From Leptolyngbya iicbica LK (GTDB taxonomy: Bacteria; Cyanobacteriota; Cyanobacteriia; Phormidesmidales; Phormidesmidaceae), in assembly GCF_004212215.1 (NCBI RefSeq), contig NZ_QVFV01000001.1:940814-1004813 (forward strand): a DNA stretch of 64,000 nt, given 5' to 3'. This document shows positions 24,228 through 33,793 of this stretch, one piece after another; position 1 is the stretch's first letter, and every line of letters starts with the position of its first letter. Position numbers and translations under genes: made by a program. Under the pieces are notes generated by a model. The model was not told where the DNA came from. It saw only the letters and a program-made list of their open reading frames with translations, and searched no databases.

Positions 24228-26792
24228 CTAACTAGCTGGTGATTGAGAAGATTTCCATTCCACCAACATGCCATAAAGCCCCCAAATAGCTAAAGGGCGC
24301 AGATAATGGCAGGCTCGGAATGTTCCAAAAGCGGTGATTGCTTCAGGCGTGCGGAATTGAAGTCCGTAAGCATAAATCTGCTGCACAACGGCTTCTGTGA
24401 TGGCGAAAGCCCGCTCTGGCTGACCCATTTGAGCGAAGAAAGTGGCTAGACCAAAGTTGATGCCAGTCCACACCTCAAGCTGGTGAGTGCCATCGGGATC
24501 TTCCGGCACACCGGACGGCAAAACCCCATTAGCCGCCCCGATTGCCTGACCTGGCTGAGCTGAGCGAAAAGTACCAGCCTGCGCGCCAGCGAATTTTTGC
24601 GTTTGGGGAATGGCGGCCTGCGCCGCATAGGCGTTGAACTTCACAAAGCAGGCGTCGTAAATCGCCTCGAGTGCCGATCGCACATATTCTTCCGCGACCA
24701 AATCGGGTAATCCCAGCAAACGCGCACAAAATTGCCCACAGAGCTGATCGGCCATGACCACATCTGAACCGCTGCCCGTATCTAGCCGATAGTACTGGCC
24801 ATTCCACAATTTTTGATGGAAATGGTTACGGCTCTGCTCTAGCCAGCGTTGATATTGAGTCACCAAAATTGGGGTGTTGCCAGGAGCCAGATGCGCTTGG
24901 GTGAGTATTTTGGCGATCGCGATCGCGCTTTCTAATGCCGCCATCCACAGGCCACCGCAATAAGCACTGACACCTTTCAGCTGCCAGTCATCGAAAGTTT
25001 GATCGGGGGCACCACCGTTTTCGGGCAGACCATCGCCATCCGTATCAAAGCGTTTGAGATACTTCAGCGTTTCCGTCACAGCGGGCCAGCAGTCGGCCAG
25101 GAATTGTACGTCCTGTTCTCCCGTCAGTTTGTAAGCGCGGTAAACCTGAATCACAAAATCACTGGGCAAATCTTTCCACTGATTGCAGTCTTGATAACTG
25201 GTGTAGTTGGTTTGGATAAATGGTTGCTCGTTGGGGGCTCCCAAGTCGTGGGGAGTCGCTCCTTTGAGCTTGCGCGGCGCATAGTGATTCGCTTCGCCGA
25301 CGGTATAGTAATAGCCAATGATGCGCGTCCGCTGATCAGCAGTGGGAATGGCGCGGGCAAACGCGCGGATCACGGCTTTTTCTAACTCGGGCCAGAGCAG
25401 TAAAGTGGCGAACCCCCCATAGAGCCGAACATCGAGACTCTCGTACCAGCGGTAGTCCACGCATTCAAGCACCGCAAATTGGCCAACCGGATCCAGTTCT
25501 GTGGCTGCCGTCCACAGGGTGCCGCCGCTGGTCAGGTCATACAGCTCATTAAAGAGCGCCATTTTGAACCAGTCGGGAAAATCTGCGCGGTCTAAAATCG
25601 GCTGCTGCCAGTCAATAATCTGTTGCTGCCACTGGCGAAATTCCTTCAGGGCAGTGCGGGCGATCGCCCATGCGTGGCAGCCTTCGCGCCCAAAAAAGTC
25701 AGTATAGCGGCGATACTCAGAGATGCCTGCCGCATATTCGGTCACCGGCAAGTCCCATGCCAAAGAAACGGGAATTTGGCGCGTTTCCCCAGGTTGCAGC
25801 GTGAACCGCAGAGCGATCGCACAGCCAATCTGTTCATCGACGGCGGCTGGCTGGTCGACTATTTGATTCGTGAGCGCACCGCCAGTTGCAAAGGTTTGCC
25901 AAAGATCACTGCCGTCGCCAGCCGGATTCCAACGGATGTGGAAAAACAGTTCAGTATCGGCCTGTACGGGCGTCGCAATCGCCCAACTGCCATCTCCCTC
26001 CTGTGGCGATCGCCCGTGGTGTGACCAAGCTCCATTCATCACACAACCCACCGCATCTCCGGTTTGCACCAACAGGTTGTAGTTGCCCGCACTTTGCCCC
26101 AACGGCGGCACGTAATCGTAATAAGGGCTGCCGTCATCACGCTGGAGCACTTCTGGCGTCTTTTCCGTATTGGTGAACCAGCCCACCATGTTTTGCCAAC
26201 TCAACATGATGCTCAGCGTCAGGGGCTGATCCGTCGGATTGTGCGCCGTCCACACAAATATGGCCACCGGATAACTGGATTCCTGATAATTGTTGGCCCA
26301 AATCGGCGATAGCTGTTCGCAGGTGAGCTCAGCATTAAAAACATTCTGGTAAACAAACCAACTACGGGGGTAAAGAGCATGGTAAGTACCCGTGTGCGCT
26401 GGATCAGGAGCGGGACCAGTCGCGGTGTCAGGTTGAGCAGAACGCGGCCCGCTACTTTTGGGATACCACTGCCAGGTGCTCAGCGAGCCGTCAGACGGCG
26501 CCTCGGTACACAGGGCGTAGGCTTGAGTGAGATCGCCACACTGCTCAAACACGCTGAATTGACAACCGGGAAACGTTTGAAAGATATGTTCCCCGCCATC
26601 TAAATGCCAGAGATTAAAATCACCCCGGGGCGATCGCCCGATACAGCCTGCCCCAAATCCCCCCAAGGGCGCACCATGCCAGGGGCCATCATCCAAATTG
26701 CTGGCGTAACGCACGATGTAATGATGTTCCCAATCTTGACCGATGGGATGTTGCCAAGCACAGGAAGGAATAGCCTGAGAAAAATCTGTCAT
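24228..26792 (-). CDS. Glycoside hydrolase family 116 (GBA2-like beta-glucosidase/glucosylceramidase)
   Basis: This 854-residue protein begins near residue 35 with GPWHGAPLGGFGAGCIGR, the start of the family's N-terminal beta domain, and ends with a long alpha/alpha barrel. The probable nucleophile is the Glu near residue 444 in FAVLECVDYRWYESLDV, and the acid/base the Asp near 597 in GAPDQTFDDW. These correspond to the two catalytic residues known from bacterial GH116 and human GBA2. No signal peptide is seen, so it is probably cytoplasmic. The natural glycoside is unknown; glucosylated lipids or small glucosides such as glucosylglycerol are only guesses. Confidence 0.88.
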   Translation of the reverse strand: MTDFSQAIPSCAWQHPIGQDWEHHYIVRYASNLDDGPWHGAPLGGFGAGCIGRSPRGDFNLWHLDGGEHIFQTFPGCQFSVFEQCGDLTQAYALCTEAPSDGSLSTWQWYPKSSGPRSAQPDTATGPAPDPAHTGTYHALYPRSWFVYQNVFNAELTCEQLSPIWANNYQESSYPVAIFVWTAHNPTDQPLTLSIMLSWQNMVGWFTNTEKTPEVLQRDDGSPYYDYVPPLGQSAGNYNLLVQTGDAVGCVMNGAWSHHGRSPQEGDGSWAIATPVQADTELFFHIRWNPAGDGSDLWQTFATGGALTNQIVDQPAAVDEQIGCAIALRFTLQPGETRQIPVSLAWDLPVTEYAAGISEYRRYTDFFGREGCHAWAIARTALKEFRQWQQQIIDWQQPILDRADFPDWFKMALFNELYDLTSGGTLWTAATELDPVGQFAVLECVDYRWYESLDVRLYGGFATLLLWPELEKAVIRAFARAIPTADQRTRIIGYYYTVGEANHYAPRKLKGATPHDLGAPNEQPFIQTNYTSYQDCNQWKDLPSDFVIQVYRAYKLTGEQDVQFLADCWPAVTETLKYLKRFDTDGDGLPENGGAPDQTFDDWQLKGVSAYCGGLWMAALESAIAIAKILTQAHLAPGNTPILVTQYQRWLEQSRNHFHQKLWNGQYYRLDTGSGSDVVMADQLCGQFCARLLGLPDLVAEEYVRSALEAIYDACFVKFNAYAAQAAIPQTQKFAGAQAGTFRSAQPGQAIGAANGVLPSGVPEDPDGTHQLEVWTGINFGLATFFAQMGQPERAFAITEAVVQQIYAYGLQFRTPEAITAFGTFRACHYLRPLAIWGLYGMLVEWKSSQSPAS

Positions 26793-27148
26793 ATCGCCGA
26801 AGTCGGGGGAGAGAGTATTGCCGCCTGTTCAATAGTAGAGGTTCGACTTCCCCTCACTACGCTCAGCTCCATGATTCGGCGCACAAAAAGTCGCCGAAGG
26901 TGACAAAGCCTGGCTCCCTTGGCATCGCTCAAACCGCGATGAGTCCCCCCGGACAGAATCCCGTCAGGATCACCGTGGGATCAAAAAACTGCTGGCATCC
27001 TCAATGGCGAGCCCCCATGATCTTGGGTCAATCATGACTCACAACCGTTCTCATTGGAGGCATGGCAGCTCTTGTGACCTGACCTTGCCGGTTGTTCAGC
27101 GCCAGAGTCGGGAAGTCTAAAGTAGTTATTGTCTGAAGTCGCGAAGCC
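26793..27148. other. Divergent intergenic region
   Basis: This stretch lies between the glycosidase (minus) and the histidine kinase (plus). It has no credible gene; minus-strand frames here run antisense into the kinase gene. No riboswitch or strong hairpin was recognised. It should carry both promoters. Confidence 0.45.
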
Positions 27149-29092
27149 ATGAGCAATGATGACCGAGCCCAACATGGCATATCCCGTGAATGGCTCAAGC
27201 CAACAGGAGTGATTACACTGCCGTTCTGGAAGGTAAGCCCCCCCTGGGCGATCGCCCCAACTCGGTCAGACAGCACATCTAAATTACCGCGATGGTTGAT
27301 CATGACCATTGTGCTGATCTGCCTCGTGCCGTTATCCCTAAATTGGGTCGGAATCGACTTCAGCTCATCAACTGTGGCACTTGACTTAGCCGCCACCGCC
27401 CAGCTTCCCGCCGCGGCCATGGCTGATGCCCTGCACCAAGCCATGGAAGGCAGCTATACCCACACCATTCTGGAGTGGAGTGCCTTCTGTGCAGCCATTT
27501 TCACCGTCATCTTAGCCTTTGCCCATTTCAACATTAAGCATGATGTGACCACCCCCGTCATTGGTGTGGCCCTGCTCTGCGCGGGATTGATGGATGCCTT
27601 TCATACCCTCGCCGCCGATCGCCTGATTGACGCCGTTGCCAGCAACGAAAACTTAATTCCCTTTACTTGGGCGCTTTGTCGCCTCTCTAATGCCGCCTTA
27701 ACCATCATCGGCGTGAGTCTCTTTTTTGTGGGCTCTGCCTATCGAAAATGGCAAGGCAATACCCTCTTTGTCGCAGTGGTCAGTGCAACGTTTGGGCTGT
27801 TGGCTTATAGCATCATCCACATTTGTGCCACTAGCGCCAGCCTGCCACAAACCATGTTTCCCGACGCCTTGATCACACGACCTTGGGACGTTTTGCCGCT
27901 AGTTTTATTTATCATTGCTGGCATCTGGATTTATCCTAATTTTTATCGTAACAATCCCAATCTTTTCTCCCATTCCCTCGTCATTAGCACCATTCCAAAT
28001 ATTGCGACTCAGGCGCACATGGCGTTTGGTTCAACAGCCTTGTTTGACAATCATTTCAACATTGCTCACTTCCTCAAAATCATCGCCTATTTAGTGCCTT
28101 TAATGGGGCTAATTTTGGATTATATTCGGACGCATCAAACGTTAGAACAACGCAATCACGAACTTGATCTCGAAATCCACGATCGCAAACAAGCAGAAGA
28201 GAATCTGCAGTCAGTCATTCACGAGCTCCAAACGACTCAGCTCCAGCTCGTGCAAACTGAAAAGATGTCAGGCCTAGGGCAACTGGTCGCAGGGGTTGCC
28301 CACGAAATCAATAATCCAGTCAACTTTATTTATGGCAATATTCAGCCTGCCAAAGATTACGTCCACGATCTTTTTCATCTCATCGAGCTATATCGCGAGC
28401 ATTATCCTGAACCACCAGCGACCATTACCCAGGAAATTGAAACCATTGATCTTGAATTCATTGAACAGGATTTGCCTAAGCTCTTAGGATCAATCGATAT
28501 TGGAGCGAATCGCATTCGCCAGATTGTCATGTCATTGCGGACTTTTTCAAGACTCGATGAGTCAGAAATTAAGGATGTCAACATTCATGAAGGCATTGAC
28601 AGCACACTCGTCATTCTGACCAATCGGCTGAAAGAGACGGGTCATCGATCTGCGATTAAAGTCACTAAAGCCTACGGAGACTTGCCTCTAATCGAATGTT
28701 ATGCGGGTCAGCTCAATCAAGTCTTTATGAATATTTTGACGAATGCGATCGATGCGATTGAAGAACAGTATGAGGCGACGACAGCAAGTGATGAACATTA
28801 CCAGGGACACATTACGATCGCGTCTCGCTTAGTCGATACGGATCATATTCTGATTACGATTACCGATAACGGGATCGGCATGTCAGCCCAGACCCAACAG
28901 AAAATTTTTGATCCGTTTTTCACCACTAAAACTGTAGGCAAGGGAACAGGTATGGGCATGCCCATCAGCTATCAAATCATCACCGAAAAACATCGAGGCA
29001 AGCTGATTTGTCAGTCAAGTTTTGGACAAGGGACAACCTTTGAAATCACCATCCCGCGAGCCATCCATCATCCTACGACTGGCACACACTAG
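27149..29092 (+). CDS. Membrane sensor histidine kinase with 7TM-type (MASE3-like) sensor
   Basis: This 647-residue protein has a leading helix (about 50-70) and then seven or so hydrophobic segments to about residue 330. These include the conserved stretch YTHTILEWSAFCAAIFT and LLCAGLMDAFHTLAADRL, resembling the MASE3 type of bacterial membrane sensor. A short coiled coil follows, then a HisKA-type H-box with His near 384 (VAHEINNPVNF), an N-box near 529 (NILTNAIDAI) and G-boxes (DNGIGM, FDPFFTTK, GKGTGMGM). No PAS or receiver domain is present, and no response regulator gene is adjacent, so it is an orphan kinase. The ligand is unknown. It is convergent with the CocE gene, 17 bp away. Confidence 0.85.
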   Translation: MSNDDRAQHGISREWLKPTGVITLPFWKVSPPWAIAPTRSDSTSKLPRWLIMTIVLICLVPLSLNWVGIDFSSSTVALDLAATAQLPAAAMADALHQAMEGSYTHTILEWSAFCAAIFTVILAFAHFNIKHDVTTPVIGVALLCAGLMDAFHTLAADRLIDAVASNENLIPFTWALCRLSNAALTIIGVSLFFVGSAYRKWQGNTLFVAVVSATFGLLAYSIIHICATSASLPQTMFPDALITRPWDVLPLVLFIIAGIWIYPNFYRNNPNLFSHSLVISTIPNIATQAHMAFGSTALFDNHFNIAHFLKIIAYLVPLMGLILDYIRTHQTLEQRNHELDLEIHDRKQAEENLQSVIHELQTTQLQLVQTEKMSGLGQLVAGVAHEINNPVNFIYGNIQPAKDYVHDLFHLIELYREHYPEPPATITQEIETIDLEFIEQDLPKLLGSIDIGANRIRQIVMSLRTFSRLDESEIKDVNIHEGIDSTLVILTNRLKETGHRSAIKVTKAYGDLPLIECYAGQLNQVFMNILTNAIDAIEEQYEATTASDEHYQGHITIASRLVDTDHILITITDNGIGMSAQTQQKIFDPFFTTKTVGKGTGMGMPISYQIITEKHRGKLICQSSFGQGTTFEITIPRAIHHPTTGTH

Positions 29093-29109
29093 GCAGCCAA
29101 ATTCAAGCC

Positions 29110-30771
29110 TCAGTTAGTGGATAGTAAAAGATAGGAATCAGGGTGGCTACACTTCACGCTGAGGGTCGTAATTTGCGCATCCATCAGGCGTGGACTGGCA
29201 TGGGCGATCGCGACTCCAGGGTTCACCGCGTAAGCCGGAAAGTTGGCGGCGCTGATGCTGATTCGTAATGCCTGCCCCTGCGCACACTGGAAACAGGTCG
29301 GTTGCAATTTCACCACATGCGTTTGCCAGGCGTTGGGTATGCCCGTGAAACGACCATACCCCTGAGTCAGGTTATACACAGTGCCATCGGGGCGCACTTC
29401 TGACAGGGTGAGGCTGAGGTCAAAGCTGGGGCGATCGCCCTGGCAATGCAGGCTGACTTCCACCTGTCCGGCCACGACTAGAGCAGTCGGTAATGGATCA
29501 GAGGTGTAGGTGAGCACGTCACTGCGGCCATCGATCGCAGCGCGATTAAACGCACCAGACGGTATGGCGGCATGGCCCCCTAATGAAGGTACGGGACGCC
29601 ACGGATCATGCACCCACGTATCAATGCTGGGAACCGTAGGCGAGACATCCTCAAAGGGAGCCTCTAACTTCAGGAGCTTGCCGTCACCTGAGTGCATTGC
29701 CGCCAGTCCGCTACTGGAAAATTGCCAGCGTTGGCGATCGCTCTCGTGAGGCCAGTGGTCAAAGGCTCGCCAGCGGTTGCTGCCCATTTCAAACAAGTTG
29801 ACGGGGGGTTGGTTGAGCAGTTGGGCCGGTTCGTCTCGGAGCCAGTGGGCAAACCATTGGATCTGGAGGCGATCGATAGGGCTATTAGCCGCTGCGCCAA
29901 AGTCGCGCGCCCCCACATGTTGACTCCACGGCAGATGGCCCCAAGGCCCAATCCACAACAGTTGCGGAAACTGACTACGGGCTGCCATCGCCTGATAGAG
30001 CCGCACATCGCCCCGCAGATAAGGGTCAAACCAGCCGCCAACGTGCAGCATGGGCAAGTCAACATCCTCTAACTGGGGAGTGATGCTTTGCCAGTAGGGG
30101 GCATCCGGCGGGTGCTGACGCCAATCGTGAAAGAACGAGTCAGGGGCGTAGCGCTGCAGTACATCGGGACACGTAGGGTCGGCGTCATACACGGGCAACT
30201 GTCGCGAGGCTTGATACAACGCCTGAAATGCAACGCGATCGTCCTTCAGGCGAGCCGTTTCGGCCGCGAGTTGGATAGCCCACCCCACCCCCGCCTGCAG
30301 CAACAGCGCCCCATTTTCGTAGGCCCAATCTGGGCCGGGGTGATAGCCCACCATGGCGGGGGCGATCGCCTTCAACCCCTTAGGCCGAGCCTGGGCGGCA
30401 AAGAGCTGGGTCATGCCCTGGTAAGAAAAGCCATACATGCCCACGCGGCCATTACTACCGGGCAGATGAGCCGCCCATTCTACGGTGTCAAAGCCGTCAT
30501 TGACCTCGTGGGCAAAGAGCTGAAACTCGCCTTCGGAAGTGCCGCGCCCCCGCACGTCTTGAATTACGACGATGAACCCGTGGGCCGCATACCAACTGGG
30601 ATGGGCGTAGACGACCGTGGAGGCGATCGCCCGTCCGTAGGGCTGCCGCATCAGCAAAACCGGAAATTTACCCGCCGCGTCAGGTCGATAGACATCCGCA
30701 TCTAAACGGACACAATCGCGCGTGAGAATCGAGACGCTCTCTTTCGGTAAGACGGAATATCGGGGTCGCAC
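29110..30771 (-). CDS. CocE/NonD family hydrolase
   Basis: This 553-residue protein begins with a strand-rich start (VRLDADVYRP) and the sequence QDVRGRGTSEG that is characteristic of this group. The nucleophile is Ser116 in YGFSYQG, with the acid probably in GGWFDPY and the histidine in GPWGHLPW. The C-terminal 200 residues form the jelly-roll typical of X-Pro dipeptidyl peptidase/CocE proteins. Members cleave esters or peptides; the substrate cannot be predicted. There is no signal peptide. Confidence 0.88.
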   Translation of the reverse strand: MRPRYSVLPKESVSILTRDCVRLDADVYRPDAAGKFPVLLMRQPYGRAIASTVVYAHPSWYAAHGFIVVIQDVRGRGTSEGEFQLFAHEVNDGFDTVEWAAHLPGSNGRVGMYGFSYQGMTQLFAAQARPKGLKAIAPAMVGYHPGPDWAYENGALLLQAGVGWAIQLAAETARLKDDRVAFQALYQASRQLPVYDADPTCPDVLQRYAPDSFFHDWRQHPPDAPYWQSITPQLEDVDLPMLHVGGWFDPYLRGDVRLYQAMAARSQFPQLLWIGPWGHLPWSQHVGARDFGAAANSPIDRLQIQWFAHWLRDEPAQLLNQPPVNLFEMGSNRWRAFDHWPHESDRQRWQFSSSGLAAMHSGDGKLLKLEAPFEDVSPTVPSIDTWVHDPWRPVPSLGGHAAIPSGAFNRAAIDGRSDVLTYTSDPLPTALVVAGQVEVSLHCQGDRPSFDLSLTLSEVRPDGTVYNLTQGYGRFTGIPNAWQTHVVKLQPTCFQCAQGQALRISISAANFPAYAVNPGVAIAHASPRLMDAQITTLSVKCSHPDSYLLLSTN

Positions 30772-31046
30772 AAATTTTTCGGAGTCAATTGTTCACAGGC
30801 GGCCAACCATCCCTTGCCCGTCTAACTAAGGCGGTTCAGGATTGGCAGCTGAATTCACGCGAGGGAGGGAACTGGTGGATGCCAAGTTAAAAAGCTCTGA
30901 TCAGATGATGATCTCCTTAACTTTACTATTCCGTTCCCTCACTATCGGGTCGTTTCAGTCTCATCTTGCGGAGAAGATTGAGCCCCGCCACTCCCGGCTA
31001 TTGGTCTAACCCCAAATCGGACGGGCGATCGCGCTGCGTTAACCCC

Positions 31047-31541
31047 TCAATCTGAGCCGCCCCAAGTCCAGCGGGGATTTCCTTCCCGCAATCCGCCAAA
31101 CAGCAGCGTTGAGGTATAGCCGTTAGCGTCGGGAATGCCGGTCATATCCAGCACGGCGGTCACCTCACCGTCGGCGAGCTGCACTTGCAGATAAGAATGC
31201 GTCGTAAAGGCTTCGTCATCAATGCGCGTGATAATGGCCGACCCTTCACAGTCGCGAAATTCAGGCTTGAGCGTCGCCGTCCACGTGGTACTGAAAGCGT
31301 CAGTGGTGACCACACGAACGTTTGTCGCAATATCCCGCAGTTTGATCATGCCGTCACGGGAATAACTGCCCTCGACATAGGGACGGAGGGTTTCGTGGGC
31401 AATGAGTTGCTCGGGACAGGTACCCCCAGAGGTGAGCGTCGGCAACACCTCCAATTCTATGGTGGTGGCTAGGGCAGCCGAGCCCAGACTGGTTAACACA
31501 CTAAAGGGGATGGCCCAGAGCAGCGATCGCGTTAAGTTCAT
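31047..31541 (-). CDS. Secreted protein of unknown function
   Basis: This 164-residue protein has a clear signal peptide (SLLWAIPFSVLTSLGSAALA) with likely cleavage near residue 25. Two cysteines (in GGTCPEQ and FRDCEGS) could form a disulfide in the mature protein. The rest looks beta-rich. No family is recognised. It stands alone between the hydrolase and the divergent GAF gene. Confidence 0.6.
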   Translation of the reverse strand: MNLTRSLLWAIPFSVLTSLGSAALATTIELEVLPTLTSGGTCPEQLIAHETLRPYVEGSYSRDGMIKLRDIATNVRVVTTDAFSTTWTATLKPEFRDCEGSAIITRIDDEAFTTHSYLQVQLADGEVTAVLDMTGIPDANGYTSTLLFGGLREGNPRWTWGGSD

Positions 31542-31705
31542 ACAGTCTCATCTCCTATCAAGGATGGGGGCATAGGGTTATTCAACACATTTGGTGTCGA
31601 GAGTTACGGAAGCACATTAAGCACTGTCAACTTTTCCGTGCCCTTACCAGGGATGCCAGATTCGATTCCTAGAATGAAACGTAATGGTAAGCGTGGTGTG
31701 TGACC

Positions 31706-32437
31706 ATGAAGCCCCCGAAGCTCAAGCAAGAAGCGGCCCGCCTGGAAGCGCTGCGGCAGTACAACATTTTAGATACCCCAGCAGAAGCGGTCTATGACGA
31801 CATTACCGCGTTGGCGGCCTACATCTGCGAGGCCCCGATCGCGCTCATTAGCCTGGTCGAAGCCCATCGCCAATGGTTTAAGTCAAAGGTGGGCATCGCG
31901 GTTGACGAGACCAGTCGCGACGTCTCGTTTTGTGCCCATGCGATCGCCCAGCCTAAGCCGTTTGTGATTCCCGATGCGCTGGCCGATGAACGGTTTGCCG
32001 ACAATCAATTGGTCACGTGTGCCCCCAACATTCGCTTTTATGCGGGGGTGCCGTTGATCACGCCCTCGGGTGAAGCGATCGGTACGCTGTGCGTGATTGA
32101 CTATCAACCACGCGAGCTCTCGCCCCAACAGCTCAAAACGTTAGAGGCATTGGCGCGTCAGGTCGTGCTGCAGCTAGAGCTCAGACGCACCTCGGCCCAG
32201 TTGGCCGCTTCTCTCGAAAAGATTCACCTGATGGAAGGGCTCGTGCCAATTTGCGCCTATTGCAAAAACATTCGCAATGATGAGGGGTTTTGGCACACAG
32301 TCGAACAATTTATGGAAGCTCACAGTGACGTCAACTTTACCCACGGCGTTTGCGACGACTGTATGCGCCAACAATTTCCTGAAGTGGCTGACGTGTTGCT
32401 TCCCCGAGACTCCGTGCAAACACAGTCGGAAAGCTAG
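31706..32437 (+). CDS. GAF-domain protein with a C-terminal Cys4 element
   Basis: This 243-residue protein has a GAF domain at about residues 20-170 (FCAHAIAQPKPFVIPDAL and FYAGVPLITPSGEAIGTLC). A short helix follows, then a C-terminal segment with CAYC at about 190 and CDDC at about 222 (the pattern CxxCk-iR---G-W followed by H-g-C--C). That tail is common at the end of bacterial PAS, GAF and receiver proteins and probably binds a metal, but its role is unknown. The GAF lacks an obvious bilin-binding cysteine motif. The ATG at 31706 is used rather than the GTG two codons earlier. There is no kinase or cyclase output domain. Confidence 0.75.
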   Translation: MKPPKLKQEAARLEALRQYNILDTPAEAVYDDITALAAYICEAPIALISLVEAHRQWFKSKVGIAVDETSRDVSFCAHAIAQPKPFVIPDALADERFADNQLVTCAPNIRFYAGVPLITPSGEAIGTLCVIDYQPRELSPQQLKTLEALARQVVLQLELRRTSAQLAASLEKIHLMEGLVPICAYCKNIRNDEGFWHTVEQFMEAHSDVNFTHGVCDDCMRQQFPEVADVLLPRDSVQTQSES

Positions 32438-32503
32438 GGCAGTGTCAACGCTCAACTTTAGGGTTTGCAGAGTGTGTCGAGTTGGCCAGCCCCCGGTTGC
32501 CAA

Positions 32504-32545
32504 GGCTCGTGTGGGTCGCTCTACGATTGACCCACGCGACGAGCC
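32504..32545. terminator. Hairpin between convergent genes
   Basis: GGCTCGTGTGGGTC (32504-32517) pairs with GACCCAC and ACGAGCC (32529-32545) with a 3-nt bulge and an 11-nt loop. It lies between the stop codons of the GAF gene (plus) and the DUF1400 gene (minus). Neither side has a T-run, so it may protect 3' ends rather than terminate on its own. Confidence 0.4.
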
Positions 32546-32572
32546 CTCCCCATTCTCAGGGCCAACAATGCC

Positions 32573-33127
32573 CTAAGGCAAAATGTCCGTCTCGAAGATA
32601 TCGGCCAGGGCTTCTAACGGTTCCAAAATGTCGTAAAGGCGATTGTAGGTTTCGAGCAAGCGATCGCCCCGCACCATCAGTTCTGGCGTGGGATAAGCCT
32701 GCATCACTTCCAGCAGGGTGATTTCGTTATCGTCAGCCGCAGCGGCAATGAGGGCCGAGCGCAACGCCTGACGACTGCCCGCGCCTGAGGCCGGATGGAT
32801 AATCTCGCCGACCTGATCGAGCGCCCATTCCCCTGGCAGCGAGTTCAGCGCCAGATCGAGCACCGTGAGATTGACGGGCACCGGATCCGTTAGCGTGGTT
32901 TGCACGGATGTCGGTTCTTGGTTAGCCAATTTCAGCAGTTGCTCCAACTGCCCCGAAGCTTCGCCTGTTTCGGCCAAGCCTTCTAACTCAGTAATGGGCA
33001 CCCGCATCGAGATCGGCCCATAGGTCAGCACAATTTTTTCGGCAGCGATCGCCGCTGTTCCCTGGCCCAACAGACTAGCCAACACTCCCGCCAGTCCCGC
33101 CACCCAAGCTTTCCCGGTTAATTTCAT
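32573..33127 (-). CDS. Secreted DUF1400-domain protein
   Basis: This 184-residue protein has a signal peptide of about 28 residues (WVAGLAGVLASLLGQGTAAIA), then AEKIVLTYGPISMRVPITELE. That is the beginning of the DUF1400 domain usually found in front of cyanobacterial secreted alpha/beta hydrolases. Here the domain stands alone with no hydrolase attached. Its start overlaps the end of the preceding gene by 4 bp (ATGA), so it is translationally coupled and belongs to the four-gene unit 32573-35912. Confidence 0.7.
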   Translation of the reverse strand: MKLTGKAWVAGLAGVLASLLGQGTAAIAAEKIVLTYGPISMRVPITELEGLAETGEASGQLEQLLKLANQEPTSVQTTLTDPVPVNLTVLDLALNSLPGEWALDQVGEIIHPASGAGSRQALRSALIAAAADDNEITLLEVMQAYPTPELMVRGDRLLETYNRLYDILEPLEALADIFETDILP

Positions 33128-33789
33128 TCCTCACCTCTGGGCGATCGCCCGCCTCTAATTATGGCAATAGCTAAGCCTACAACAATCACGATACCGCCCC
33201 CAATTGCGGGCACTAGCCACTGATTAGACGCAGCCGGGTCAGTCAGAGTTTCCGTAGTTTGCGAAACTTCTGGTTCGGGGTCAGTCGTTATCGTCTCTGA
33301 TGGGCCAGGCTCATCGCTCGTAGCCGCAGCAGTAGTCGGGGCGGCAGATGCATTGGGTGCTCGACTCGCCACCGTTACCTCAAAACTCAGCTCAAAGGGG
33401 GTGAAGGCTCCCGCCTGCTGCGGGCTACCCGCCAGCCGCAGTTCATACGCGCCAACCTCGGGAAAGGTGACCGTCGCCCCCGGAATTGCTTGGAAACCCT
33501 CGGCGGAAATCGCGCTCAGGGGAGGCGTCTCGATGGCATTGGCCTGACTGTCGTACAGGGTGAGGGTGCAGTCGCACTCAGCTAGCGGCACGACAGTGCC
33601 CCCGGCTTGCGTGAGCGCAAACCATATATCGGTGGGGGCACCAGCGCGAGCGATGTCGTTGGGTTCGATGTGCAGAGTGGCCCCAACATCTTCAGCAAAT
33701 TGGACTTCGTGGGCGATCGCGGGGGCCATCGCCGTACTGCCCAGCCAGGTCGCCGCCAGCAGCAAACAGGAAGGAAAAACTCTAGGCAT
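33124..33789 (-). CDS. Periplasmic YtkA-like protein anchored by a C-terminal helix
   Basis: This 221-residue protein has a signal peptide (LLLAATWLGSTAMAPAIA) and, after cleavage, begins HEVQFAEDVGATLHIEPND. The central 100 residues look like the immunoglobulin-type YtkA/FixH fold, which is linked to copper or heme enzyme assembly in other bacteria. A threonine/proline-rich spacer (about 145-190) and a single membrane helix (WLVPAIGGGIVIVVGLAIAII) close the protein. A CDC pair occurs near residue 75. It starts 4 bp after the SafE-type gene and overlaps the next gene, so it is in an operon. Confidence 0.6.
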   Translation of the reverse strand: MPRVFPSCLLLAATWLGSTAMAPAIAHEVQFAEDVGATLHIEPNDIARAGAPTDIWFALTQAGGTVVPLAECDCTLTLYDSQANAIETPPLSAISAEGFQAIPGATVTFPEVGAYELRLAGSPQQAGAFTPFELSFEVTVASRAPNASAAPTTAAATSDEPGPSETITTDPEPEVSQTTETLTDPAASNQWLVPAIGGGIVIVVGLAIAIIRGGRSPRGEE

Positions 33790-33793
33790 CAGA

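Noticed and set aside
26793-27148. Possible riboswitch in the gap before the histidine kinase
   Set aside because: No conserved riboswitch core could be recognised and the local hairpins are weak.
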